DNA of 64,000 nucleotides from Arenibacter sp. P308M17 (GCF_003426735.1 NZ_QVON01000002.1:186001-250000), one strand, 5' to 3'; numbered from the stretch's first letter, positions 53,998 through 63,097 are shown. The notes: generated by a model not told the origin, from the letters alone. Numbers and translations are program-made.

Positions 53998-56900
53998 ATG
54001 GAAATGAAATTAAAACTCAATTTAAGACAAAAGCCTAGAGCAGCGGGCTTATTCTTGGTAACTGCATTGTTTGCTGCCGGAATACAACCCATGTTCGGCA
54101 ATAAAATCGCCGAAAAAACGATTTTCGAAGCCAATTATCAATCCATTACCGTCAATGGCGTGGTCAGTGACGATAGTGGTGCACCTCTACCGGGTGCAAG
54201 CGTTATAGTCAAAGGAACCACCAAGGGAACCATTACGGATTTTGATGGCAAGTATTCCATCGAGGCCGATTCGGGCAGTATTTTGGTATTTAGTTATCTG
54301 GGTTACAAGACGATCGAGGTCAGTGTGGATGGCAATACCAATATAAATGCCGTTCTACCCATGGATGCGACCCAGTTGGACGATGTGGTAGTGGTTGGTT
54401 ATGGAACCCAGAAAAAAAGTGAGGTAACCTCTTCCATTTCCCAGATAGACGGGAAGGATTTTCAGACTTCCACAGCTTCAAACGCTGCCATGGCATTACA
54501 GGGCAGGGCCTCCGGAGTTGAATTTGTAAACTCTGGCACCCCGGGAAGTACCCCTAGTATTAGAATCAGGGGTATCGGCACCATTAACAACTCCCAACCC
54601 CTTATTGTTTTGGATGGAGTACCAGTAGATGGTAATGTTTTGGCACAAATTGCATCCTCGGAAATACAGTCGGTGGAGATTTTAAAAGATGCCGCATCCG
54701 GTGCCATATACGGTACAAGGGCTGCCAACGGTGTAGTTTTAATAACGACCAACAATGCCAAATTTAACGAGAAAACCACCGTAAGGCTCAACGCTTCTAC
54801 TGGTTTTAACAGTGTTATAAAAAAATATCCCGTTACCAATGCCGAACAGCTCTATGAATTGAAACGGGAACGTTACACTATGGACGGTCTTCCAATAGAT
54901 CCTAATTCACCCTGGGCCGATGAGTACTACAATCAGACCAGGACCGATTGGCAGGATGAAATGTTCAGGGATGGCCTTTTTCAGGATTACAACATGAACA
55001 TAAGTGGAGGTTCGGATAAATCGACCATCAACGCCAATATTTTTTATAGGGATGAAGAGGGTACCCAAATCAATACCTACCTTAAGCGTTTGGGAATTTC
55101 CATGAGGGGGACCCAAAAAATATCCGATCGTTTTAGAATTGAGGAGAATATAAGAATAACCAACAACCATACTTTATTGACGCAGGATGACGGTGCCACA
55201 GGTACTTCCCAGACCATTTATTCCTCTTATAGGTATATGCCGGCAATTCCGGTAAAATATGAGGATGGCAGTTATGGTTCCGGCCTGGCCTCGACCCAAT
55301 TGGGCGATATGTGGAATCCAGTATATAAGGCAAAAGAGGAATGGAAACATAGATATAGATTTAATACATTGGTAAGTATTAAGGCCGACTATGATCTAAC
55401 CGATGCCTTAACACTCACTGCCAGAGCGTCCTATCAGAAGTCGACTTCTAAATTTGAAGAGTTTAATAACATTACACCAAATCAGTCCAGGACCATAAAC
55501 CTGCCCATTTTGAGAGTCAATACGGATGAAACCACCGTAACTTTGGGAGAATTGTTCACAAGCTATACAAAATCTACGGGATTGCACAATATTGGGGCAG
55601 TTCTCGGTATATCCGGCCAAGTGGACAAAGGAAACTTTATGAATATGTCCGGTGAAGGTTTCGCCTCAGTCGACAAAAACCAATTGGTGATGGACAATGC
55701 CTCCATAATTAGGGGCAACGGCAATGATTATTTGGCAACTGGCCTGGCTTCCGCTTTTGTCCGTGGAACCTATTCCTATAACAATAAGTATTATTTATCG
55801 GCCATTTTTAGGGCGGATGGTTCTTCAAGGTTTGCAGATGGAAACCGCTGGGGATACTTCCCTTCCATATCCGGGGGCTGGAGAATTTCGAACGAAAGCT
55901 TTTTGGAAGACAACGCCACTATTTCCAACATGAAATTAAACGTAGGTTGGGGCCAGCTTGGAAATCAAAATGTGAGTGCCTTTCAATATTTGAATACCTA
56001 TAGCAAGAACATCAGGTATACTTTGAACGACACCAATTTAACTGGGACACGCTTGGCCTCCTTTGCCAATCCGGATATTACCTGGGAAACTACAAGTGCC
56101 TTGAACATCCTATTGGAGCTGGGGCTGTTCCAAAACAAATTAAATTTGGATATTGCCTATTTTGATAGACTTACTTCCGATATGTTGATTCCTTTACCTG
56201 GTCTGAATACCGCTGGTTTGGTAGCCATTCCCGATTCCAATATTGGAGAAATGCGCAATTCCGGATTTGAAATTGAACCATCCTATTCAGGACAGTTGGG
56301 CGAATTAAGTTTTGAACTCGGCGTTAACGCTACAATCATAAAGAACGAAGTGACCAAGCTCTACGGCTCCAGCAAGTTTATTTCTGGAGGAGATCAGACC
56401 AGGACCTATGAAGGGGAACCGATCAGTTCGTTCTATGGCTGGAAAACGGATGGAATATATCAAAACCAAACAGAAGTAAACAACGACCCCAATATTTCAT
56501 TGGATCCCAGAAGAGCGGATATTACCCCAGGGGATGTTCGTTTTGTGGATACCAACGGCGATAATATTGTTGATGAACAGGACAGGGTGCATATAGGGGA
56601 CGCCAACCCAAGTTTGCTTTTGGGCTTTCACGCCGATCTTAATTATAAGGGGTTCGACTTTTCAGCCGTTTTTAGCGGGGCGTTTGGGCATGAACTTTAT
56701 GATGCGATGATGATGAGGGGAATTGATCCTACCCAAAGCGCCAATATGGATGCAGTGGCCTATGAAAGATGGACGGGAGAAGGTACTTCCAACAGGTTCC
56801 CAAGAATGTCCACCATACGCGCAAATGACAATTACAGGGTTTCCGAACTAGGCTTAAAAAGCGGTAATTATATGAGAATGAAAGATGTTGTCCTAGGCTA

Positions 56901-57102
56901 TACCATTCCGAAGACCCTGACGGAACAAATAGGGGTAAGCAACTTAAAATTTTATATTTCTGGACGTAACCTGTTGACCATCACTAAATTTGATGGCGTG
57001 GACCCAGAGGAAAGCGGAACCAATAACTTGACCCGTGGTGTTATATTCAACAATTATCCACAATCCAAAAGTGTTGTTCTCGGAGCAAACATTACATTTT
57101 AA
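53998..57102 (+). CDS. SusC/RagA TonB-dependent outer-membrane receptor without STN domain
   Basis: A 1034-residue outer-membrane transporter with a signal region ending near residue 34 (a second in-frame ATG is two codons downstream). A carboxypeptidase-regulatory-like domain (~50-125; VNGVVSDDSGAPLPGASVIVKG) leads to a TonB-box-like VVVGYGTQ, a plug (IQSVEILKDAASGAIYGTRAANG) and a barrel ending in GANITF. It lacks the STN domain of the other receptor and has no sigma/anti-sigma genes nearby, so a different control is expected. Its partners are SusD 18 nt downstream and two phosphoesterase-fold enzymes. Confidence 0.95.
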   Translation: MEMKLKLNLRQKPRAAGLFLVTALFAAGIQPMFGNKIAEKTIFEANYQSITVNGVVSDDSGAPLPGASVIVKGTTKGTITDFDGKYSIEADSGSILVFSYLGYKTIEVSVDGNTNINAVLPMDATQLDDVVVVGYGTQKKSEVTSSISQIDGKDFQTSTASNAAMALQGRASGVEFVNSGTPGSTPSIRIRGIGTINNSQPLIVLDGVPVDGNVLAQIASSEIQSVEILKDAASGAIYGTRAANGVVLITTNNAKFNEKTTVRLNASTGFNSVIKKYPVTNAEQLYELKRERYTMDGLPIDPNSPWADEYYNQTRTDWQDEMFRDGLFQDYNMNISGGSDKSTINANIFYRDEEGTQINTYLKRLGISMRGTQKISDRFRIEENIRITNNHTLLTQDDGATGTSQTIYSSYRYMPAIPVKYEDGSYGSGLASTQLGDMWNPVYKAKEEWKHRYRFNTLVSIKADYDLTDALTLTARASYQKSTSKFEEFNNITPNQSRTINLPILRVNTDETTVTLGELFTSYTKSTGLHNIGAVLGISGQVDKGNFMNMSGEGFASVDKNQLVMDNASIIRGNGNDYLATGLASAFVRGTYSYNNKYYLSAIFRADGSSRFADGNRWGYFPSISGGWRISNESFLEDNATISNMKLNVGWGQLGNQNVSAFQYLNTYSKNIRYTLNDTNLTGTRLASFANPDITWETTSALNILLELGLFQNKLNLDIAYFDRLTSDMLIPLPGLNTAGLVAIPDSNIGEMRNSGFEIEPSYSGQLGELSFELGVNATIIKNEVTKLYGSSKFISGGDQTRTYEGEPISSFYGWKTDGIYQNQTEVNNDPNISLDPRRADITPGDVRFVDTNGDNIVDEQDRVHIGDANPSLLLGFHADLNYKGFDFSAVFSGAFGHELYDAMMMRGIDPTQSANMDAVAYERWTGEGTSNRFPRMSTIRANDNYRVSELGLKSGNYMRMKDVVLGYTIPKTLTEQIGVSNLKFYISGRNLLTITKFDGVDPEESGTNNLTRGVIFNNYPQSKSVVLGANITF

Positions 57103-57120
57103 CTTTAAAGACATATAACC

Positions 57121-58590
57121 ATGAAAAAATTCATATTCATATTACTGTCCATAATCATGACCACTTCTTGTGATGATATATTGGAACAAGATTTAGTTGG
57201 GAAAAGAACGGATCAGGACTATTGGACCACAGAGGCGGATATGGTCGATGCCTTGGCCGCTGCCTATGGACAATGGCCTACAAGGGCCTTGGGCATGCAC
57301 GACCTGTTTTTTGACAATCAGGGCGATGACCATTGGAGGGCAGGGGATCATGCCGAAGATGAAGAAATTGAAACATTCAACACCAATCCCGCCAACTATA
57401 AACTAAGGGATACCTATAGATACAAATACGAAGTGATCAGTAGTGCAAATGGCATTTTGATCAATGGCCCCAAAGTTAAGGAGTTGGGGGCCATAAGTGA
57501 TGCCTCCTACAATTCCATTATGGGACAGGCCTATTTTTTACGCGCCTATGCGTACTATCGATTATATTTAATTCATGGTCGGGTTCCTATCATTACTGAA
57601 GAAAATGTTTTGACCAATGAATATAATGTTCCCAAATGCGAATCCCCGGAAATATTAAGTGATTTTATTCTGGCCGATCTGGAACAGGCCGTTTCCCTTT
57701 TGCCCATGGACAATGTTCCGGGAAGTGTTGGCAAGGGTGCTGCCTGGGCGGTAATGACTTCCATATTCATGCATAGGGCCGAAGATTACGGAAATGCCGA
57801 ATTTTTGAACAAGGCCATAACCGCTGGTCAAAATGTAGTGGACAATTATCCGTTGGCAGATGATTATCTTTCCCTATTTCGTGAAGGCAATCAATATTTA
57901 AAGGAAAACCTTTTTATAATGATGAACGATTTGGATTGGATCAACCAAAGTATCATGTCCAAACATAGGGGCCCAAGACCTTGGGGAATGTATGGCTTTC
58001 AGGAACCTTTGGACGATCTTGTAAATGAATTTGAAGACGGGGACGTTCGGAAAAGTGTAACCATTATTTCTGATGGGGAATTTGCACTTCAAGGATCTTT
58101 GGGATTGGTGGAACATACTCCAGACCTGACCAACACGGGGCATAGTTATTTTAAGTATATGGATTGGACCGAAAGCGGAAATTTTAACCACGGCTTAAAT
58201 ATTCCATTTTTGAGGGCTGCCGATACCTATTTATTGGTGGCAGAGGCACAGATCAGATTAAACGGCGCCGGTGCGGGAGACGATTTGATAAACGCAGTGC
58301 GCGAAAGAACTGGTCTGGGTCCAGTCTCAGGAGCGGATATTGATGATCTGATCCATGAAACAAGGGTTGAACTGGCCGGAGAAAATTTCCGCTATCAGAA
58401 CCTTCTTAGATGGCACAAGGCAGGTATTTATGATCTGGAAGAGTTTTTGGCGAGACCTGAAAAAATGATTCCTGCCGATCTGGGAAGGAAAATATGGAAT
58501 GCTCCCAAGAATTTTTATCAACCGCTATATCAAACGGATATTGATAATTCGGATGGCGTGCTTGAACAAAATCCGGATTGGGTCAATTAA
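57121..58590 (+). CDS. SusD/RagB-family surface lipoprotein
   Basis: A 489-residue lipoprotein with lipobox TTSC (Cys near 17). The N-terminus DDILEQDLVGKRTDQDYWTTEADMVDALAAAYG and the helical TPR core (GQAYFLRAYAYYRLYLIHGRVPII) plus the C-terminal FLRAADTYLLVAEAQIRLNG and RRVELAGENFRYQNLLRW-like segment identify the RagB/SusD family (PF07980/PF14322 type). It forms the lid of the preceding SusC and binds the substrate outside the cell. Confidence 0.94.
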   Translation: MKKFIFILLSIIMTTSCDDILEQDLVGKRTDQDYWTTEADMVDALAAAYGQWPTRALGMHDLFFDNQGDDHWRAGDHAEDEEIETFNTNPANYKLRDTYRYKYEVISSANGILINGPKVKELGAISDASYNSIMGQAYFLRAYAYYRLYLIHGRVPIITEENVLTNEYNVPKCESPEILSDFILADLEQAVSLLPMDNVPGSVGKGAAWAVMTSIFMHRAEDYGNAEFLNKAITAGQNVVDNYPLADDYLSLFREGNQYLKENLFIMMNDLDWINQSIMSKHRGPRPWGMYGFQEPLDDLVNEFEDGDVRKSVTIISDGEFALQGSLGLVEHTPDLTNTGHSYFKYMDWTESGNFNHGLNIPFLRAADTYLLVAEAQIRLNGAGAGDDLINAVRERTGLGPVSGADIDDLIHETRVELAGENFRYQNLLRWHKAGIYDLEEFLARPEKMIPADLGRKIWNAPKNFYQPLYQTDIDNSDGVLEQNPDWVN

Positions 58591-58734
58591 AATTGATTCG
58601 GTAAGTCTGCTGCAAAGGGAAAAGTAGTTAGTATTGATTAACTTCATTATCTCATTGCAACCGGCCAACCTGAGGGTTTTAAAATAATAAGAGTTCAGTT
58701 TTTTTCAATTATATTTTTACAATTGTGTTGTCAC

Positions 58735-58808
58735 TTAAATTCCCCAAAAAGTATTTTTAGTACTTTTCTATATTAGGAACTGTACTGAAATATTCCTGGG
58801 GAATTTAA
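58735..58808. ncRNA. Candidate structured leader: outer 12-bp stem enclosing two hairpins
   Basis: ttaaattcccca (58735-58746) and its exact reverse complement (58797-58808) bracket 50 nt that hold two further hairpins: aaaagta-tttttag-tactttt (58747-58767) and aggaa...ttcct (58775-58797, sharing one base with the outer arm). The layout is a three-way junction, 77 nt before the phosphoesterase-family gene and 145 nt after susD. It could be an mRNA structure or a 74-nt element with terminal inverted repeats. Confidence 0.4.
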
Positions 58809-58885
58809 ATTGATAACAGTTACAAATCAAGGAGATAGGGATAGGATTTTGACTCCCAAAAAAATTGTTTAACCAAAATAAAATT

Positions 58886-59737
58886 ATGACGATGGAACAT
58901 AAAGCAAAAAAAAATATTTATAGGGCATTGATTCCGGTCTACCTGATTATGCACCTTTCCTATGGTCAAAGTTTATCCCAAAAGGAAACATTGGATCAAC
59001 AGGATCCAATAACACTAAAGGTAGCCGCTTATAACGTAGAGTTCAGTGACAAAGGCACCGCTGAGGAAATAGGGGAGTTCCTGAAGTCTTACCAATTTGA
59101 TGCCGTATGTTTTTCGGAAGCGCCAGGAGGGGATTGGACCAAAAAAGTGGGTGCAGTGATGGGACTAAATCATGTCTTGGTTGGTAAATATTCCACCGCA
59201 GGCCATAAAGACAAATACAAGACCATAGCGAGCCGTACCCCATTATCAAATTATGAAGAAGTGCTAATGGCCGATACCTTACATACGGCAACCAGGGCTA
59301 CCACTATGGTAAAAGGTAAAGAAATCACCTTGTACTCCGTTCATTTTCCTTTTGGTTGGAGAGATCAGGCACATATAGATGAAACTACCAACAAGATAGC
59401 CACCTTTGTAAATTACTTAAGGGAGAAGCAGTCCGATGAAACTTCTTTGGTCATGGGCGATTTCAATTTCGTACTATCTACCAATGATTATGTAAGCCCT
59501 TATTATGAAATGTTTGTAGAATTGGGGATGGTTTCCAGTTGGCGCGATTTGGGCATTGATGTCACCGGTTTGGGAACCATGGTAAAATTTAAACCTGAAA
59601 GCAAACCTGCAGGTGGGGTAATAGATCATATTATCTACCCTACCAACAAAGTGAAAGCTATAAATGGACAGATTATGGAAATGGAGAAACCGTTATCCGA
59701 TCACAAACCGGTATGGGCATTGTTGGAAATAAATTAA
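58886..59737 (+). CDS. Exported endonuclease/exonuclease/phosphatase-family enzyme
   Basis: A 283-residue enzyme of the EEP (DNase I-like) fold. The ATG at 58886 is preferred; the longer frame begins with TTG. A signal-like helix ends near YGQS (~residue 28). Catalytic landmarks are YNVEF (Asn), FSEAPG (Glu), SVHFPFG (His), MGDFNFV (Asp, Asn), IDHIIYP (Asp, His) and SDHKPVW (Asp, His). Substrates in this fold include nucleic acids, sphingomyelin and inositol phosphates. Placement after SusCD suggests it acts on the imported phosphodiester-containing compound (inference). Confidence 0.87.
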   Translation: MTMEHKAKKNIYRALIPVYLIMHLSYGQSLSQKETLDQQDPITLKVAAYNVEFSDKGTAEEIGEFLKSYQFDAVCFSEAPGGDWTKKVGAVMGLNHVLVGKYSTAGHKDKYKTIASRTPLSNYEEVLMADTLHTATRATTMVKGKEITLYSVHFPFGWRDQAHIDETTNKIATFVNYLREKQSDETSLVMGDFNFVLSTNDYVSPYYEMFVELGMVSSWRDLGIDVTGLGTMVKFKPESKPAGGVIDHIIYPTNKVKAINGQIMEMEKPLSDHKPVWALLEIN

Positions 59738-59790
59738 ATACAAATAAAAAATTATTACCTTCATTTTAAGATCAATAAAAAATTAAAAAG

Positions 59791-60639
59791 ATGAAAAACG
59801 GTCTCGTCCTGACAATGATGATCATTGTTAATTTTGTGTATTCCCAAAACGCTATAAAAACAAATGTAATGTCCTTTAATATTAGGTATGACGAACCGCA
59901 GGACAAGGAACAGAACTGGCACCAAAGAAAGGAAAATGTGGTGAGAATGCTAAAGTTTTACGATTTGGATATGATCGGTTTACAAGAGGTATTACTTTCC
60001 CAATTAAATTACCTCAAATCTAATTTGGATGCCTATGAAGTTGTTGGGGTTGGCAGGGAAGACGGTAAGGATAAAGGGGAATTTGTCCCCATATTTTATA
60101 AAAAAGACAGATATGCCCAAATAAATACAGGTACCTTTTGGCTTAGCGAAACTCCAAATGAAGTGAGTAAAGGATGGGATGCCAATTTGGAAAGGATAGT
60201 AACCTGGGTAATTTTATTGGATAAAAAAAGTAACAGGGAAGTTGTCTTTTTTAACACCCATTTTGATCATAGGGGAGTGGAAGCCCGAATAAAAAGTGCG
60301 GAACTATTAAAATCCAAAATCGTGGACCTTGCACAGGGCAGGCCGGTTGTCCTTACGGGCGATTTTAATTCCGTACCAGAGTCCGATGCCATTAGAACCT
60401 TAACGAATACAAGTGACGACAACAGTCTTGTCAACTCCAATGAATTGGCCAAATTAACTTACGGGCCAAATTGGACTTCAGGTGGTTTTGATAGCAAACC
60501 TTTTGATCAGCGAAGGATTATTGACTATATATTTTTGAAGGATATCACCGTGGTGAACAGATATGCCGTTTTCACTGAAAAATTAAATGAAATTTGTTTG
60601 TCAGACCATTGCCCTGTATTCACCCAAATTGAAATGTAA
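59791..60639 (+). CDS. Exported endonuclease/exonuclease/phosphatase-family enzyme
   Basis: A 282-residue EEP-fold enzyme with an N-terminal signal ending YSQN (~residue 20). The catalytic set is MSFNIRYD (Asn), GLQEV (Glu), NTHFDHRG (His), LTGDFNSVP (Asp, Asn), RRIIDYIFL (Asp) and LSDHCPVF (Asp, His). This variant, with SFNIRYD and DHRG, is common in Bacteroidota glycan/phospho-ester uptake loci and was once loosely named after Nocturnin/CCR4-like phosphatases. It follows the other EEP gene by 53 nt and is distantly similar to it, so the pair may act in sequence on one substrate. Confidence 0.87.
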   Translation: MKNGLVLTMMIIVNFVYSQNAIKTNVMSFNIRYDEPQDKEQNWHQRKENVVRMLKFYDLDMIGLQEVLLSQLNYLKSNLDAYEVVGVGREDGKDKGEFVPIFYKKDRYAQINTGTFWLSETPNEVSKGWDANLERIVTWVILLDKKSNREVVFFNTHFDHRGVEARIKSAELLKSKIVDLAQGRPVVLTGDFNSVPESDAIRTLTNTSDDNSLVNSNELAKLTYGPNWTSGGFDSKPFDQRRIIDYIFLKDITVVNRYAVFTEKLNEICLSDHCPVFTQIEM

Positions 60640-60846
60640 ATTTTTTCTGAATGCCCTAAGTGACGACCCCAGTCATTTCGACCAACGGGAGAAATCACAC
60701 TTGCTGCTCCTTGTAAACATCAATTGCCAGAATAATTTATCGTCATTGGGCAAGAAAAAATATGCATTGCCATAAAAGATAATTTGTGCGACTTCCCCTC
60801 GTTCATGCTTCGCTCTGTCGAAGTGACCACCCCGCCTTAATCAATA
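60640..60846. repeat. Intergenic region with dispersed-repeat fragments
   Basis: Contains catttcgaccaacgggagaaat (60675-60696, with atttc/gaaat ends) and tcatgcttcgctctgtcgaagtgacc (60802-60827, with cttcg/cgaag hairpin). Such fragments resemble short repetitive elements that recur between genes in Flavobacteriaceae genomes. They sit between convergent genes. No gene seen. Confidence 0.4.
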
Positions 60847-61062
60847 TTATAATTCCTCACATAGAAAACCATGCTCGTTCAACAGTTTTGTTATGGAAAT
60901 GGCCGGTACCAAATGGGTTTCGACCCGGAGGATATTGTCGCAATCCTCCAGATCAAAATTCCAGTAACCTCTTTTAGCAATCAATTTGTTCAGATCCGGT
61001 TTCAAGACTTTCACTTCACGTCTACTGTTAATCGATGTCTTAAATACCAATACTTCTTTCAT
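60847..61062 (-). CDS. Small conserved protein of unknown function
   Basis: A 71-residue cytoplasmic protein starting MKEVLVFKTSINSRRE. The pattern of strands and helices (VLVFKTSI, LNKLIAKRGYWNFDLED, NILRVETH, ITKLLNEHGFLCEEL) suggests a ferredoxin-like fold similar to heavy-metal-associated domains but without a CxxC. I recognise such short proteins in Bacteroidota but know no function. The frame continues upstream in phase to 61176 through the dispersed repeat, giving a 109-residue alternative; the repeat supports the shorter start. Confidence 0.65.
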   Translation of the reverse strand: MKEVLVFKTSINSRREVKVLKPDLNKLIAKRGYWNFDLEDCDNILRVETHLVPAISITKLLNEHGFLCEEL

Positions 61063-61176
61063 CTGTTCATATTTATTGTCATTTTGTCGGTAAGACCTGC
61101 CTTTGCCGGCAGGCAAGTGTACTATCCAAGTAACCGTTTTCTGTGGATTTGAAAATTTTACTAATGGATATTTCAT
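61055..61176 (-). repeat. ~115-nt dispersed repeat, copy B
   Basis: Reverse-strand copy of the element at 37001-37122. It begins at an ATG (MKYPLVKFSNPQKTV...) and ends at the ATG of the 71-residue gene. Here the frame is open through the whole element and runs into the downstream gene, because CAA replaces the TAA of copy A and one base is inserted. It contains the CCTGCC...GGCAGG palindrome near 61096-61113. Confidence 0.75.
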
Positions 61177-61188
61177 GCTACAATGCTA

Positions 61189-61701
61189 TTAACGTTCATA
61201 AAAGGCAGGAGGTTCTATTCCCAATGATCTTAAATAGACGTAACCCTGTCCTCGATGGTGTATTTCATTGTCTATAAAGTAGAAAATGGAAGATATCACT
61301 GTACCTTCATACTGACCAAAAATTTTGATCTTCTTTTGGAATTGTTCTTCCTTGATCTGGGGCCAAAAAGTATTGATTTCTTCGGTAGCCTTGTCCCAAA
61401 GTTCCAGTAATACTTCCTTTTTGTTACCGTGTTCCAAATGCTCGTTAAGAGGAGCTGTATTCCCCGTAGCAATTTCCTTAATACCCGGTCCGGCAATTCC
61501 CAAAAGTTCCATAACCATTTCGGCAAAGGTGCGCATTCCCCCAATGGTATGGTTAAAAAAGGCTTCTTCGGGAAATGCTTCTATAGTTCTCCGTGTCAGT
61601 GCCCTATGTCCTTGCCAATGCTCTAGCAATTCCTGTGATGAAATAACTTGTGGGACCTTGTTCAATGTAGTGTGCATAATTCTATTTTTTAAGTGATTCA
61701 T
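61189..61701 (-). CDS. DinB-family protein
   Basis: A 170-residue four-helix-bundle protein of the DinB/YfiT-like superfamily. The helical pattern and metal-ligand histidines fit: HWQGHRALTRR near residue 30, ELWDKATEEINTFWP and the conserved FIDNEIHHRGQGYVYLRSLG at 137-156. Members are thiol-dependent metalloenzymes or stress proteins of mostly unknown substrate. An alternative ATG lies at 61677. It is divergent from a WYL-type regulator, a frequent pairing in Bacteroidota, so that regulator may control it. Confidence 0.85.
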   Translation of the reverse strand: MNHLKNRIMHTTLNKVPQVISSQELLEHWQGHRALTRRTIEAFPEEAFFNHTIGGMRTFAEMVMELLGIAGPGIKEIATGNTAPLNEHLEHGNKKEVLLELWDKATEEINTFWPQIKEEQFQKKIKIFGQYEGTVISSIFYFIDNEIHHRGQGYVYLRSLGIEPPAFYER

Positions 61702-62140
61702 ATTTCATGACCAAAATTAAGTATGGGGTGTGACAGCCCTATGTCAGTAGTAAAAAATAATTTTTTTAAAATATTCAACACACTAATTATCAAATAATTA
61801 CAAGCATATATATACATAACGAACTACTTGGAATTAAGACCGCTGCGCTACAAGAACCAAGATAATAGAGAAATAATCCATTGCCGTGCATCGAGACTAT
61901 TTGTGCACTTCAATCGAGGCCCGTCCGACAGGAAACCGGCCGGGTAGAGCCTCTCGATTAAAAACAATGTTGACAATAGGTTGTCACTTGGCCGTCTTTA
62001 ATTTGTAAGCCGATCTTAAAAATAATCGGTACTCAAAAATTTAACAATATTAGCACTGTGACCAAATGGACAAAACAAAGTCGGTTTTAGGATTCTACTT
62101 TTATCTGAAGTCCTATCTTTGGAAAATATGTTGGGCAATT
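61702..62140. other. Divergent intergenic region between DinB and regulator genes
   Basis: About 440 nt, or 364 nt if the upstream ATG of the regulator is used. It contains atcgaggc...gcctctcgat (61913-61958), an imperfect inverted repeat enclosing a GC-rich 28-nt segment, and otherwise AT-rich sequence with the two divergent promoters. No gene seen. Confidence 0.5.
61913..61958. repeat. Imperfect inverted repeat, GC-rich centre
   Basis: atcgaggc at 61913-61920 pairs with gcctctcgat at 61949-61958 (2-nt bulge), around a centre containing ccgtccgaca and ccggccggg. GC-rich against its surroundings, it resembles the other short dispersed palindromes between genes here. Confidence 0.4.
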
Positions 62141-63097
62141 ATGGGCAATAATACGGTAAATCGTTTTGATCGTATAGTAGCGATCTTGGTGCAGTTACAA
62201 TCCAAACGCATTGTGAAGGCCCAGGAATTGGCGGACCGATTTGAGGTTAGTTTACGCACTATTTATAGGGACATTAGAACTCTTGAAGCTTCGGGCGTAC
62301 CTATAATCAGTGAAGCCGGTGTTGGTTATTCCATTATGGAAGGCTATCGGCTGCCACCTGTCATGTTTACCCGTGAGGAAGTAGGGAGCTTTGTGGCTGC
62401 CGAAAAACTTATGCAGAAGTTTGTGGACAAGTCCCTTGGCAGCTACTATCAGTCCGCCATGTTCAAGCTAAAATCAATTTTAAGGGGGCGTGAAAAAGAT
62501 TGGATTTCTGCCTTGGAGTCCCAAATATCGGTAGACCCTTCGCAACAGCTGTTCAATGAAGATTTGCCCAACGCCCTCGAAATTCTTTTTGAAAGTATAG
62601 CAGAGAAAAAACAGGTATTTTTAAGGTATCACTCCATACAGAGCGAACACCCTTCGGATCGGCATATTGAACCCGTAGGACTGTTCCATGAAAATAGTTT
62701 TTGGTACATTCTTGGGTATTGCCACTATAGAAGAGATTATAGACAATTTAGAACGGACCGGATGTTGGGCATTGCAAGAACCGCTCTCACCTTTACAAAA
62801 GAGCATGGAAGTTTGGATGAACATTTGAACAAAGAGGTGAATGTTCAAAAAACCAAGGTACGGATTTTGGTGGATAGAAGCATCGCCAGGTTTATTAACA
62901 ACAATAGGAAACATTACGGCTTTGTTTCTGAAAAAATAAAGGGCAACAGCGTAGAAATGACATTTATGACATCGGACTTGGAACACGGATTTCCTAGATG
63001 GTACCTGATGTTTGGAGATTATGCCAAGATAGTAGAGCCCGAAGTCCTGAAACATAGGGTAAGGGCCATTATGGAAAAAACGGCTTCCAATCTATGA
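62141..63097 (+). CDS. YafY-type HTH/WYL-domain transcriptional regulator
   Basis: A 318-residue regulator from the ATG at 62141 (MGNNTVNRFDRIVAIL); an upstream ATG at 62066 would add 25 residues not typical of the family. The N-terminal DeoR-like helix-turn-helix is LADRFEVSLRTIYRDIRTLE, followed by the linker EAGVGYSIMEGYRLPPVMFT. The WYL domain (~135-220; IAEKKQVFLRYHS, EPVGLFHENSFWYILGYCHYRRDYRQFRTDRM) and a C-terminal WCX-like domain complete it. WYL regulators respond to nucleic-acid or nucleotide ligands in several systems. Probable control of the divergent dinB-like gene. Confidence 0.88.
   Translation: MGNNTVNRFDRIVAILVQLQSKRIVKAQELADRFEVSLRTIYRDIRTLEASGVPIISEAGVGYSIMEGYRLPPVMFTREEVGSFVAAEKLMQKFVDKSLGSYYQSAMFKLKSILRGREKDWISALESQISVDPSQQLFNEDLPNALEILFESIAEKKQVFLRYHSIQSEHPSDRHIEPVGLFHENSFWYILGYCHYRRDYRQFRTDRMLGIARTALTFTKEHGSLDEHLNKEVNVQKTKVRILVDRSIARFINNNRKHYGFVSEKIKGNSVEMTFMTSDLEHGFPRWYLMFGDYAKIVEPEVLKHRVRAIMEKTASNL

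Noticed and set aside
60786-60977. Plus-strand frame of 63 residues near 60.8 kb
   Set aside because: It spans dispersed-repeat fragments and the antisense of the small conserved protein; no supporting features.
60847-61176. 109-residue version of the small protein
   Set aside because: The first 38 codons lie in a dispersed repeat that also precedes an unrelated gene, so the 71-residue start is more likely; kept as an alternative.
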